64,000 bases of DNA from Candidatus Berkiella cookevillensis (GTDB taxonomy: Bacteria > Pseudomonadota > Gammaproteobacteria > Berkiellales > Berkiellaceae): the NCBI RefSeq assembly GCF_001431315.2, contig NZ_LKHV02000001.1, positions 2,356,001-2,420,000 on the forward strand, given 5' to 3'. Every line of letters starts with the position of its first letter. The first letter of the stretch is position 1. A program made the translations under genes and the position numbers. The notes beneath the pieces are model-generated. The model searched no databases, had not been told where the DNA came from, and saw only the letters and a program-made list of their open reading frames with translations. Shown here one piece after another: positions 54,290-62,940 of this stretch.

Positions 54290-54997
54290 TTATCCAACAA
54301 AACTAGAATTCTTGAGCCAATTGGCTTCAGGAAAATAGGCAAATAACAATACACCATCCTTGATAGTGTTTATGATCGGCTGAGCCACTTTATGGTTTAA
54401 AGCGGGACACCCCCAACTTCTCCCTAAACGACCGTGTTGTTTAATAAATTGATCACTGACGTAATTTGCCGAATGTATTACAATGCGACGATTATAAGCA
54501 TTATTGTTAATGCCTTTTTCTAAGCCTATTAAATTCAATGAACGACCATGTTTACCTTGATAGGTGCCACCTGTTACAAAAGTACCCACACTGGATTGAT
54601 AACTGCCCGGACGATTTGAAAATGATTGTGCGTAATTACCGCCACTACCGCTACCATGCGCAACATGCGTATGATAAATCACTTTATTTTTATTTAAATC
54701 TACCACCCAAAATCTTTTTTCCGTAGAAGGTTTTGAATAATCAATCACTGTGAGTAATCTGCTTTTAGTGAGTCCTTGACTATATGCTTTTTGATGTGCA
54801 GCAAGCGCCATACTGAATACTTTGGGATTGATACCTGCTGTTTTACATAAGGCAGCATGTGGGGATGAATGTGTTGTCGTTGAGCGATTGAAAAAGAATT
54901 TGGCATTACAAGTTGATAACACAGAAAAATAAGTCATCAAACATAAAAATACACTGACAATAACACAAGAGAATTTAGATTTTTGGTACTTCAACAT
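54290..54997 (-). CDS. L,D-transpeptidase-family (YkuD_2) exported protein
   Basis: The 235-residue protein has a signal peptide (residues 9-32). The catalytic domain has a His/Cys motif, IVIHSANYVSDQFIKQHGRLGRSWGCPAL, in which RSWGCPAL holds the nucleophile Cys. The HGSGSGGNYAQSFSNRPGSYQSSVGTF segment is typical of the murein L,D-transpeptidase catalytic group PF13645. It would crosslink or modify peptidoglycan. Confidence 0.85.
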   Translation of the reverse strand: MLKYQKSKFSCVIVSVFLCLMTYFSVLSTCNAKFFFNRSTTTHSSPHAALCKTAGINPKVFSMALAAHQKAYSQGLTKSRLLTVIDYSKPSTEKRFWVVDLNKNKVIYHTHVAHGSGSGGNYAQSFSNRPGSYQSSVGTFVTGGTYQGKHGRSLNLIGLEKGINNNAYNRRIVIHSANYVSDQFIKQHGRLGRSWGCPALNHKVAQPIINTIKDGVLLFAYFPEANWLKNSSFVG

Positions 54998-55261
54998 AAA
55001 ACTTCCTAATATTCTTCAGGTTTATTAACATTCCATAAAAACCGAAGCCAAGCACTTTACCACAATATTTTTAAATTGAAAGTTGATATCCCCCTTATGC
55101 GCCATATACAACAAAGAAACAATTTAACTAACTTTCAAGAATATTTGTAGCGACAACAGAGCATAGAGAAACGAGAACCAGTCCCTAGGGTTCAACTAAG
55201 GTATTGGGTATACTACTAGGCCAACATTTGAAATCACTCATACAATAAGGTTTGTAACTTT
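54998..55261. other. Intergenic, promoters of the L,D-transpeptidase and lolB
   Basis: This is a divergent region of 264 bases. No gene or repeat was found. It is AT-rich with no notable hairpin. Confidence 0.5.
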
Positions 55262-55912
55262 GTGAAAAAACTTCAAAATTTACTTATCTGCTTTAGCTGT
55301 GTTGTCGTTTTAGTCTTATCAGGCTGCGCAAGCAAGTCAGCTAAACCACCTGCATTGCCTACGGAAAAATCCGCTCAGAAAATGTCTCCTGAAAAATTAT
55401 GGGAAACCCATCTGCGTTATTTACAAAAAATGCAAAACTGGCAAATGGAAGGTCGTATCGCTGCAACCCAAGGTCAAGAAGGCGGTAATGCTTCTTTTGT
55501 GTGGCGACAAATGGGTGAAAGCTATCAAATCAAATTTTTTGGCCCCTTTGGTGCTGGCTCTGTCTCTGTCAATGGTTCTCCCAAACAAGTTTCCTTAAAA
55601 GAATCTGATGGCAAAGTACATCATGCGCAAACAGCAGAAGAGCTAATGAAAAAAGTTGCAGGATGGCATGTACCTTTAACAGGCATTCGATATTGGATGT
55701 TAGGGATCCCAACGCCTAAAACAAAAGTACAAGCACAACATATCAATGCAAAAGGCCACTTAAACCAATTACAACAATTAAATTGGATTATTGATTTCAG
55801 TGATTATCAAAATAATCATTCCGTCCCAATTCCGTCAAAATTGCATATGGAAAATGGCCCGTTGAAGGTAAAAATCATTGTGAAAAGCTGGAAAGATTTA
55901 AGTGCAGGATAA
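55262..55912 (+). CDS. lolB: Outer-membrane lipoprotein LolB
   Basis: LolB inserts lipoproteins received from LolA into the outer membrane. The 216-residue protein has a lipoprotein signal ending LSGC at residue 22. The family pattern includes NWQMEGRIAATQGQEGGNASFVWRQMGESYQIKFFGPFGAGSVSV and MLGIPTP. The start is GTG. It abuts ispE (ATG 55917). Confidence 0.93.
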   Translation: MKKLQNLLICFSCVVVLVLSGCASKSAKPPALPTEKSAQKMSPEKLWETHLRYLQKMQNWQMEGRIAATQGQEGGNASFVWRQMGESYQIKFFGPFGAGSVSVNGSPKQVSLKESDGKVHHAQTAEELMKKVAGWHVPLTGIRYWMLGIPTPKTKVQAQHINAKGHLNQLQQLNWIIDFSDYQNNHSVPIPSKLHMENGPLKVKIIVKSWKDLSAG

Positions 55913-55916
55913 TGCA

Positions 55917-56837
55917 ATGAACACATTGGTGCTCTGCTCTCCTGCAAAAATCAATCATTTTTTGCACATCAATGGGCAAAGAGCTGATGGTTATCATCTC
56001 ATCCAAACGCTTTTTCAATATTTGGAATATGGAGATGAAATAAGTTTCACACCTTTAGCCCAAAGCCATATTGCTGTACAGATGGCTTTTGCATCAGGTG
56101 AGGATTGTGGCGTGCCTGCTGAGCAAAACCTCATCTACAAAATTGCAAGCTATCTACAAACGACTTATCACGTCAATTCAGGGATCGATATTCGTGTCAC
56201 AAAAAAAATTCCCATGGGCGGTGGTTTAGGCGGTGGCAGCTCCAATGCAGCAACAACCTTGCTCACCCTTAACTATGTTTGGAAGCTAAATTTATCATTA
56301 AAAACATTGATGCAAATAGGTGAAACATTTGGTGCAGACATTCCCTGCTTCCTCATTGGGCAAAGTGCGTGGGGTGAAGGGATTGGTACCCAACTAACCC
56401 CTACAATCCTCGATGAGCAGCATGTTGTGGTTCTAACTCCACCTTGTTTAGTCTCTACCCCTAAAATGTATCAACATTCCCAATTGACAAGAAACACATC
56501 TAGCCTCAGAATAGGCACCCTTGAAGGATTGCTCAAAAATGGACTGTTTGAGAATGCTGTGAGGAATGACTTTCAACAATTGGTTTGTCAAAACTATCCA
56601 ATTGTGGCAGAGTATATGGCCTGGCTTAATCAGTATGCTAAAGCCAAGCTAAGTGGTTCGGGTGCTTCTATCTTCGCAATCGTTGAGAGTGAAGAAAAAG
56701 CGGCAAGAATCATGGAAGATCTTCCTCCTTGCTACCAAGCATTTGTAGCAAAAAGTGTGAATCATTCACCTTTGCATGCTCAGTTAAGTAACTTGGGTTT
56801 CTTTTTTGAATCATACTGGGGCGTCGCCAAGCGGTAA
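55917..56837 (+). CDS. ispE: 4-diphosphocytidyl-2-C-methyl-D-erythritol kinase IspE
   Basis: IspE is the fourth enzyme of the MEP isoprenoid pathway. The 306-residue GHMP kinase has [20 protein letters not shown], the ATP loop [17 protein letters not shown] and the C-terminal [17 protein letters not shown] lies 7 bases before ATG 55917; GTG 55902 overlaps lolB and was rejected. The last 7 codons (56817-56837, residues GVAKR and stop) are inside the tRNA-Gln gene. Confidence 0.95.
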   Translation: MNTLVLCSPAKINHFLHINGQRADGYHLIQTLFQYLEYGDEISFTPLAQSHIAVQMAFASGEDCGVPAEQNLIYKIASYLQTTYHVNSGIDIRVTKKIPMGGGLGGGSSNAATTLLTLNYVWKLNLSLKTLMQIGETFGADIPCFLIGQSAWGEGIGTQLTPTILDEQHVVVLTPPCLVSTPKMYQHSQLTRNTSSLRIGTLEGLLKNGLFENAVRNDFQQLVCQNYPIVAEYMAWLNQYAKAKLSGSGASIFAIVESEEKAARIMEDLPPCYQAFVAKSVNHSPLHAQLSNLGFFFESYWGVAKR

Positions 56838-56891
56838 GGCACAGGGTTTTGATCCCTGCATACCTAGGTTCGAATCCTAGCGCCCCAGCCA
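56817..56891 (+). tRNA. tRNA-Gln (TTG anticodon)
   Basis: A 75-base cloverleaf: acceptor TGGGGCG/CGCCCCA, D-arm, anticodon loop TTTTGAT with TTG, T-arm CTAGG TTCGAAT CCTAG, and encoded CCA. It lies between ispE and prs, its usual place. The first 21 bases are also the end of the ispE coding sequence. Confidence 0.97.
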
Positions 56892-56911
56892 CTATTTGGG
56901 GCCGAGTAGCC

Positions 56912-57856
56912 GTGTCAGAAATTATGATCTTCTGTGGTAATGCAACCCCACACCTCGCTCAGAGCGTTGCAAAACACCTTGATATAAACGTCGGTAAAGC
57001 GACCATCGGCCGGTTCAGTGACGGCGAAATCATGGTGGAAATTTTAGAAAATGTTCGCGGTAAAGACGTATTCATTCTTCAATCAACCTGCGCACCTACC
57101 AATGACAATTTAATGGAATTGCTTTTTATTGCTGATGCATTAAGACGTGCTTCTGCTTTAAGAATCACCGCTGTTGTCCCTTATTTTGGTTATGGCCGTC
57201 AAGACAGACGTGTTCGATCTGCGCGCGTACCTATTTCCGCAAAAGTAGTAGCCGATATGATGGCTGCTGTGGGTATCGACAGATTACTCACCGTTGATTT
57301 ACATGCCGATCAAATTCAAGGCTTCTTCCATATGCCTGTAGATAACGTATATGGAACCAATTCGATTCTGGACGACATTAGAAAGCAAAAATATGACAAC
57401 ATTGTTGTTGTATCTCCTGACGTAGGAGGCGTTGTTCGTGCCAGAGCTGTTGCAAAGCAACTAAATGACGCTGATTTAGCAATTATTGATAAGCGCCGAC
57501 CACAAGTGAATGAAGCACAGGTCATGAACATTATTGGTGAAGTACAAAATCGCACCTGTATTCTGGTTGACGATATTGTAGACACCGCTGGCACCTTGTC
57601 GCTTGCTGTAAAAGCATTGCTCAACAAAGGCGCAGAAAAAGTAGTTGCTTATTGCATACACCCTGTTTTGTCGGGTCGTGCCATTGAAAATTTACGCGAG
57701 TCTGGCATTCATGAACTCGTTGTTACCGATACCATTCCATTGAGTCCTGCTGCGCAAAACGCGCCTTTTATTCGGCAACTTAGCTTAGACAGCCTACTCT
57801 CAGAAGCTATCAGACGGGTCAGTAACGAAGAATCTATCAGCTCAATGTTTCCATAG
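56912..57856 (+). CDS. prs: Ribose-phosphate pyrophosphokinase
   Basis: The enzyme makes PRPP from ribose 5-phosphate and ATP. The 314-residue protein has [44 protein letters not shown] and the PRPP loop [13 protein letters not shown] 56912 gives the family length (E. coli 315); the frame extends to 56849 into the tRNA and was not used. It begins 20 bases after tRNA-Gln, so the tRNA is processed from a longer transcript. Confidence 0.95.
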   Translation: MSEIMIFCGNATPHLAQSVAKHLDINVGKATIGRFSDGEIMVEILENVRGKDVFILQSTCAPTNDNLMELLFIADALRRASALRITAVVPYFGYGRQDRRVRSARVPISAKVVADMMAAVGIDRLLTVDLHADQIQGFFHMPVDNVYGTNSILDDIRKQKYDNIVVVSPDVGGVVRARAVAKQLNDADLAIIDKRRPQVNEAQVMNIIGEVQNRTCILVDDIVDTAGTLSLAVKALLNKGAEKVVAYCIHPVLSGRAIENLRESGIHELVVTDTIPLSPAAQNAPFIRQLSLDSLLSEAIRRVSNEESISSMFP

Positions 57857-57995
57857 GATATTTCCATAAAGAAACACTTCGTTGATACAGTTTGTCTTTG
57901 CAATGGAATTGCATAAGACGAAAAAAATTAAAATGATTTTTTTAACCTTAACTTGGTTTGGTCGCGAGCAAGTTAAAATTTTTTAGGAGTCCGCT

Positions 57996-58643
57996 ATGAC
58001 TGGTACTTTCGAATTAGAAGTTGAACCACGTACGGTCGAAGGGAAAGGTGCGAGCCGCCGCCTTCGTCGTCTGGAGAAAAAAGTTCCCGCAATTATTTAT
58101 GGGAATGATTTAGAATCAGCTAACATTATGCTTGAACATCGCATTGTTACAAAAGCGCTTGAAAACGAGGCTTTCTATTCGCATGTTCTTACCTTGATCG
58201 AAGGCAAAACCAAGCATAAAGTGGTTTTAAAAGATGTACAAAGACATCCATACAAGCCAATCATAATGCACATGGATTTCATGCGCATTAACGATAAAAA
58301 AGCAATCACGATGCACGTACCCTTACACTTCTTGGGCGAAGATGTTGCACCTGGTGTAAAACAAGGCGGCATGATTACCCATCATATGGTAGAAGTTGAA
58401 GTTCGTTGCTTACCAAAAGATTTACCTGAATTCTTAGAGGTCGATTTAAGTAATGCACAAATGGATCAAATCATTCATTTAAATGAAATTAAATTACCTA
58501 AGAACATCGAGTTAATGGCTTTGGTACACAACCCAGATGCAGATCAAACCGTTGCAAGCATTCATAAGCCACGTGCTGCTGTTGAAGAAGATGCCACTGC
58601 GGCAGAAGATGCAACTAAAGCTGAAGGCGACAAAGCAGAATAA
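57996..58643 (+). CDS. rplY: 50S ribosomal protein L25/general stress protein Ctc
   Basis: This 215-residue CTC-type L25 has an N-terminal 5S rRNA-binding domain (EPRTVEGKGASRRLRRLEKKVPAIIYG) and a C-terminal beta domain. The tail is rich in A, E, D and T (AAVEEDATAAEDATKAEGDKAE), as often seen in the long form. The order prs-rplY-pth-ychF is conserved. Confidence 0.96.
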   Translation: MTGTFELEVEPRTVEGKGASRRLRRLEKKVPAIIYGNDLESANIMLEHRIVTKALENEAFYSHVLTLIEGKTKHKVVLKDVQRHPYKPIIMHMDFMRINDKKAITMHVPLHFLGEDVAPGVKQGGMITHHMVEVEVRCLPKDLPEFLEVDLSNAQMDQIIHLNEIKLPKNIELMALVHNPDADQTVASIHKPRAAVEEDATAAEDATKAEGDKAE

Positions 58644-58663
58644 TTTTCTGATGAGGTCTTCCA

Positions 58664-59248
58664 TTGGCTGATGAAATATCCCTTATTGTTGGCCTGGGCA
58701 ATCCAGGTCAACAGTATCAAGACACCAGACACAATGCAGGTTTTTGGTTTGCTGAAAAACTCTGCCAACAACAAAATACTTCTTTCAATTTAGAAACTAA
58801 ATTTCAAGCACTGGTTTCTGATTTTAATTTTCAAAATAGAATCATTCGTGTACTCAAGCCAATGACCTATATGAATTTAAGTGGCCAAGCCGTACAAAAG
58901 CTTGCGCACTTTTATAAAATCTCACCACAATCAATATTAGTTGTTTATGATGAAATTGATTTGCCACCCGGTTGCGTGCGTTTCAAATTTGAAGGCGGTC
59001 ACGCAGGTCACAATGGCATACGAGATATTATTGCAAAGTTGGGTACCAAGGCTTTTTATCGCATACGGATTGGCGTAGGTCGCCCTAAACATCAAGAAGA
59101 AGTGCATGGCTATGTTCTCAATAGACCAACACGTGGCGAACAAGATGTCATTAACCTTGGCATTGAGCAAGCACTGACTGTCTTGCCGGATATACTCGCC
59201 GGCAACCTTGAAAAGGCAATGACACAGCTACACACGATAAGTAAATAA
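58664..59248 (+). CDS. pth: Peptidyl-tRNA hydrolase
   Basis: Pth recycles tRNA from stalled peptidyl-tRNA. The 194-residue protein has [20 protein letters not shown] (catalytic His), PMTYMNLSG and [12 protein letters not shown]. The start is TTG 58664, with GAGG at 8 bases; the nearest ATG (58671) is out of frame. It follows rplY by 20 bases. Confidence 0.95.
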   Translation: MADEISLIVGLGNPGQQYQDTRHNAGFWFAEKLCQQQNTSFNLETKFQALVSDFNFQNRIIRVLKPMTYMNLSGQAVQKLAHFYKISPQSILVVYDEIDLPPGCVRFKFEGGHAGHNGIRDIIAKLGTKAFYRIRIGVGRPKHQEEVHGYVLNRPTRGEQDVINLGIEQALTVLPDILAGNLEKAMTQLHTISK

Positions 59249-59283
59249 AAAATTACATCACAATCATACACTGGAGAAACAAA

Positions 59284-60369
59284 ATGGGTTTTCGATGCGG
59301 TATTGTAGGCTTACCTAATGTTGGGAAATCTACCCTCTTTAATGCTTTAACCAAAGCTGGCATTGAAGCACAAAACTACCCCTTTTGTACCATTGAACCT
59401 AACGTTGGAATGGTCAGCGTACCCGATTTAAGACTCAATGCCCTCTCAGCCATTGTAAAGCCAGAACGCGTGGTACCAACGACCATGCAGTTTGTGGATA
59501 TTGCAGGCTTGGTAAAAGGCGCCTCTAAGGGCGAGGGTTTGGGCAATCAATTCTTAGCAAACATTCGTGAAACAGAAGCCATTGCCCACGTGGTTCGCTG
59601 TTTTGAAAACGATGACATCGTGCATGTTAACAATAAAATTGATCCAGTCAGCGACATCGAAACCATTAACACTGAATTATTATTAGCCGATTTAGACTCT
59701 GTACAAAAAGCGCGTCAAAAAGCAGAAAAGCAAAGCAAAGGTGGCGATAAGAAAATCAAACTCCAAGCTGATTACCTCACTGCTTTAGAAGCCCATTTAG
59801 ATGCGGGCAAACCTGCCCGTAGCTTTGACTATGACATTGAGCCTGAATTAAGACTCACTAACCTCTTAACTGCTAAGCCAACCGTCTATATTGCAAACGT
59901 TAACGAAGATGGGTTTGAGAATAATCCCTTCTTAGATGCGGTGAGAAAAATTGCAGCAGCGGAAAACAGTAAAGTGATTCCTGTGAGTTGCGCTATTGAA
60001 GCTGAAATCGTTGAACTGGATGATGCAGAGAAAGCAGAATTCTTAGCAGAACTGGGTCTAGAAGAGCCTGGCCTAAATCGCGTTATCCGTGGCGGCTACG
60101 AGCTTTTACATCTTCAGACCTACTTTACCGCGGGTGTGAAAGAAGTACGCGCCTGGACCATCCCAGTGGGCGCTACAGCCCCTGAAGCTGCGGGTGTGAT
60201 TCATACCGACTTTGCCAAAGGCTTTATTCGTGCTGAAGTCATCAGCTACGAAGACTTCGTACAATATAGCGGCGAGCAAGGCGCTAAGAACGCTGGCAAA
60301 TGGCGCCTAGAGGGCAAAGACTACATCGTCAAAGATGGCGATGTGATGCACTTTAGATTTAATGTGTAA
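59284..60369 (+). CDS. ychF: Redox-regulated ATPase YchF
   Basis: This OBG-family P-loop protein hydrolyses ATP in place of GTP. The 361-residue protein has [36 protein letters not shown], the coiled-coil insertion and a C-terminal TGS domain ([20 protein letters not shown]...). It is the end of the prs-rplY-pth-ychF run. Confidence 0.96.
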   Translation: MGFRCGIVGLPNVGKSTLFNALTKAGIEAQNYPFCTIEPNVGMVSVPDLRLNALSAIVKPERVVPTTMQFVDIAGLVKGASKGEGLGNQFLANIRETEAIAHVVRCFENDDIVHVNNKIDPVSDIETINTELLLADLDSVQKARQKAEKQSKGGDKKIKLQADYLTALEAHLDAGKPARSFDYDIEPELRLTNLLTAKPTVYIANVNEDGFENNPFLDAVRKIAAAENSKVIPVSCAIEAEIVELDDAEKAEFLAELGLEEPGLNRVIRGGYELLHLQTYFTAGVKEVRAWTIPVGATAPEAAGVIHTDFAKGFIRAEVISYEDFVQYSGEQGAKNAGKWRLEGKDYIVKDGDVMHFRFNV

Positions 60370-60392
60370 TCTTACAAACCTAATGAATATGC

Positions 60393-60428
60393 GGGGTAAG
60401 TTGACTGTTCTATTGACAAGCTTGCCCC
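60393..60428 (+). terminator. Weak hairpin after ychF
   Basis: GGGGTAAG(TTG) pairs with (CAAG)CTTGCCCC with one G-U pair and a bulge. No T-run follows, so its function as a terminator is uncertain. It lies between ychF and tRNA-Met. Confidence 0.35.
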
Positions 60429-60457
60429 AAATCGACACAATTGCGCCTGCAATTTAT

Positions 60458-60534
60458 GGCTATGTAGCTCAGCTGGTTAGAGCGCGGCACTCATAATGCT
60501 GAGGTCGGTGGTTCGAGTCCACCCATAGCCACCA
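60458..60534 (+). tRNA. tRNA-Met (CAT anticodon, elongator type)
   Basis: A 77-base cloverleaf: acceptor GGCTATG/CATAGCC, D-stem GCTC/GAGC, anticodon loop CTCATAA, T-stem GGTGG/CCACC and encoded ACCA. It is very similar to the E. coli elongator methionine tRNA (starting GGCTACGTAGCTCAG). A lysidine-modified tRNA-Ile(CAT) is less likely from the acceptor sequence. Confidence 0.93.
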
Positions 60535-60710
60535 TTTTGTACCTCTCTCTCTAGTCTCTCTTCTTAAATTAACTACCTGCAAAATTCTTTCTTTTTTTAA
60601 ACAAAAAATTAGTTATTTGAAAAACATTATTATCTAAGATAGAAACGATGGTTGCTAATTGCTCGGCAATAAACTTATATCGGACTTCACACATAGTAAT
60701 AATTAAAATT

Positions 60711-61481
60711 TTAGGTATTTTTGACTAACACCAAAATCTGTTTCGCAACGCCTCCCACGTCATCAATAATACTCATTTCCGCAATATATGAAATATTACT
60801 CTTACATTCTTGGTCTATTGCTGAAACAAGATCTGGATGGTGCTTAATAACTTCGCGAATGGAATATAGGGCTTTATTCCTGTCCGAATGTAATGGCAAC
60901 ATGGCCATTTTACAGTATGCAGGTATTATATCTCTGAGTGCTGCTTTATCTTTTACTTGGCTCATAAAATGAATATAAGATCTAGCAACATTATTTCTAA
61001 CGGCACTATCAGAATCTTGCAGCAAATCTGCTTTTGCAATATAGCTAAGATTACTGGGATGTTGAGACCAAGAGAGGAGTATTCCAGCTGTTCTTCTTTC
61101 CTCTATATCCTTAGAGAAATGGATAATATTCAATAATTCATGATTATGTTTTTTTGCAAGCACACTCAGTTTCTTTGCAATACCATGCATAACAGGATCA
61201 TCAGAATCAAAGAAACCTTTATCATAAGATTCTTCATACTCTACATGATTGTGCATTAATTCAATACGACGCTCATTAAGCTTTTCGTAAAGAGAAATTA
61301 ATTCTTTCGGTAGCTTTTTTACTGCATGCGAAGGCTCTGGAATAACTTTTGGTTCCATTGGATCTATCCAATAAAGCGGTTTCTTTTCAGCAACTCTTTC
61401 AGGTGGGTTTAAAAGATATAATCCAAAAGCTGAAGCAAGAATGAGCGCAGTTGCGCTCAACGCTATAGGAACTTTTTTCAA
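60711..61481 (-). CDS. HEAT-like repeat protein with CusB-type metal motif
   Basis: The 256-residue protein has an N-terminal hydrophobic anchor/signal (IALSATALILASAFGLYLL) and, at residues about 35-48, KPLYWIDPMEPKV. This is close to the metal-binding N-terminal motif of CusB-family adaptors (YWYDPMxP). The rest is helical HEAT-like (AVRNNVARSYIHFM...) with no other CusB domain. It sits beside a multicopper oxidase and a TolC-type protein, so a copper-handling periplasmic protein is plausible. Confidence 0.6.
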   Translation of the reverse strand: MKKVPIALSATALILASAFGLYLLNPPERVAEKKPLYWIDPMEPKVIPEPSHAVKKLPKELISLYEKLNERRIELMHNHVEYEESYDKGFFDSDDPVMHGIAKKLSVLAKKHNHELLNIIHFSKDIEERRTAGILLSWSQHPSNLSYIAKADLLQDSDSAVRNNVARSYIHFMSQVKDKAALRDIIPAYCKMAMLPLHSDRNKALYSIREVIKHHPDLVSAIDQECKSNISYIAEMSIIDDVGGVAKQILVLVKNT

Positions 61482-61537
61482 TTAGATTCCTTATATACTA
61501 CAATAATTCCGTTTTTAATATTGTAAAAACACTCAAA

Positions 61538-62926
61538 CTAATGGTGTTTTCCGGTAGGCTTGCGAATTTTTAAATTAATATCACCGTCTTTATCCATAGG
61601 AGATATTGCTCGTGCAGGTTCAGCAGTACTCCCTTGCCATTCATGCGCTACTGTTCCTTTAGGATATTGATACCACCCCGGATCTGTATAATCATTAGGC
61701 TTTTGGTTTTCACGGACTTTAACAACCGTAAACATTCCACCCATTTCTATTGGGCCAAATTGACCGGTTCCCGTCATCATTGGCAAGGTATTTTCCGGTA
61801 ATGGCATTTGCATTTCCCCCATACTTGCCATTCCATTATCTCCCATTGCCATGTAATCAGGGATTAATTTGTTAATTTTCGTTTGAATATCTTTTTGATC
61901 TACGCCTATCATCGTCGGGACATCATGCCCCATTGCATTCATAGTGTGATGCGATTTGTGGCAATGAAAAGCCCAATCACCTAGTTCTGTAGCATCAAAC
62001 TCAATAGCACGCATCTGACCAACCGCTACATCAGCGGTTACTTCAGGCCAACGCGATGCTGGGTTAGTCCAGCCACCATCTGTTCCTGATACAACAAACT
62101 CATGACCATGCAGATGTATAGGATGATTTGTCATCGTTAGATTTCCAACCCGAATACGTACGCGATCTCCTTGCTTACAAACCATGTGATCAATACCAGG
62201 AAAAACACGTGTATTGAAAGTCCACAAATTAAAATCTGTCATTGTATTGACACTGGGCGTAAAGCTACCAGGATCTACATCATAGGCGCTCAGCAAAAAA
62301 CAAAAATCACGATCTACTTTCATGAAATCTATATCTTTGGGATGAGTAACCCAAAATCCCATCATTCCCATTGCCATTTGTACCATTTCATCAGCATGTG
62401 GGTGATACATAAAAGTCCCACTACGTCTTGCCTCAAACTCATAGACAAACGTTTTTCCTGGCTTTATCTGTGGTTGATTCAAACCTCCAACGCCATCCAT
62501 TCCATTTGGTAAACGTTGGCCATGCCAATGTATGGTTGTATGTTCTGGAAGTCGATTAGTAACAAAGATACGCACTTTTTCCCCCTCTACTACTTCAATA
62601 GTAGGACCAGGAGATTGGCCATTGTATCCCCATAAATGCCCTTTCATTCCTGGCGCTATTTCACGAACTACAGGTTCAGCTACTAAATGAAATTCCTTCC
62701 AACCATTCTTAATTCTCCAGGGCAATGACCAACCATTTAGGGTAACAACAGGCAAATAAGGACGACCTTGATTCGGAACTAATGGTGGTTGAGTTTTTGC
62801 ACTATTCATGATGAGCGCTTCTGGTAACCCTGCTAAAGCAAATTTACTAACGGTTCCAGCTGCAATTAATAATCCTGCGCCACTGGCGGTTTTTTTAATA
62901 AAATCGCGCCTAGATACCATGCTCAA
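61538..62926 (-). CDS. Tat-exported multicopper oxidase (CopA/CueO type)
   Basis: The 462-residue protein has a Tat signal (RRDFIKKTASGAGLLIAAGTV) and all four copper motifs: HWHG, HPHAD, HPIHLHGHEF and HCHKSHHTMNAM. A Met-rich segment (residues about 345-390, MAMGDNGMASMGEMQMPLPENTLPMM) resembles the Cu(I)-binding loop of CueO/CopA. It likely oxidises Cu(I) in the periplasm for copper tolerance. It follows the truncated TolC-like gene in the same direction. Confidence 0.9.
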   Translation of the reverse strand: MSMVSRRDFIKKTASGAGLLIAAGTVSKFALAGLPEALIMNSAKTQPPLVPNQGRPYLPVVTLNGWSLPWRIKNGWKEFHLVAEPVVREIAPGMKGHLWGYNGQSPGPTIEVVEGEKVRIFVTNRLPEHTTIHWHGQRLPNGMDGVGGLNQPQIKPGKTFVYEFEARRSGTFMYHPHADEMVQMAMGMMGFWVTHPKDIDFMKVDRDFCFLLSAYDVDPGSFTPSVNTMTDFNLWTFNTRVFPGIDHMVCKQGDRVRIRVGNLTMTNHPIHLHGHEFVVSGTDGGWTNPASRWPEVTADVAVGQMRAIEFDATELGDWAFHCHKSHHTMNAMGHDVPTMIGVDQKDIQTKINKLIPDYMAMGDNGMASMGEMQMPLPENTLPMMTGTGQFGPIEMGGMFTVVKVRENQKPNDYTDPGWYQYPKGTVAHEWQGSTAEPARAISPMDKDGDINLKIRKPTGKHH

Positions 62927-62940
62927 CTCCTTGGAATAGA

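Noticed and set aside
56849-56911. N-terminal extension of Prs
   Set aside because: These codons lie inside and just after tRNA-Gln. GTG 56912 restores the normal family length.
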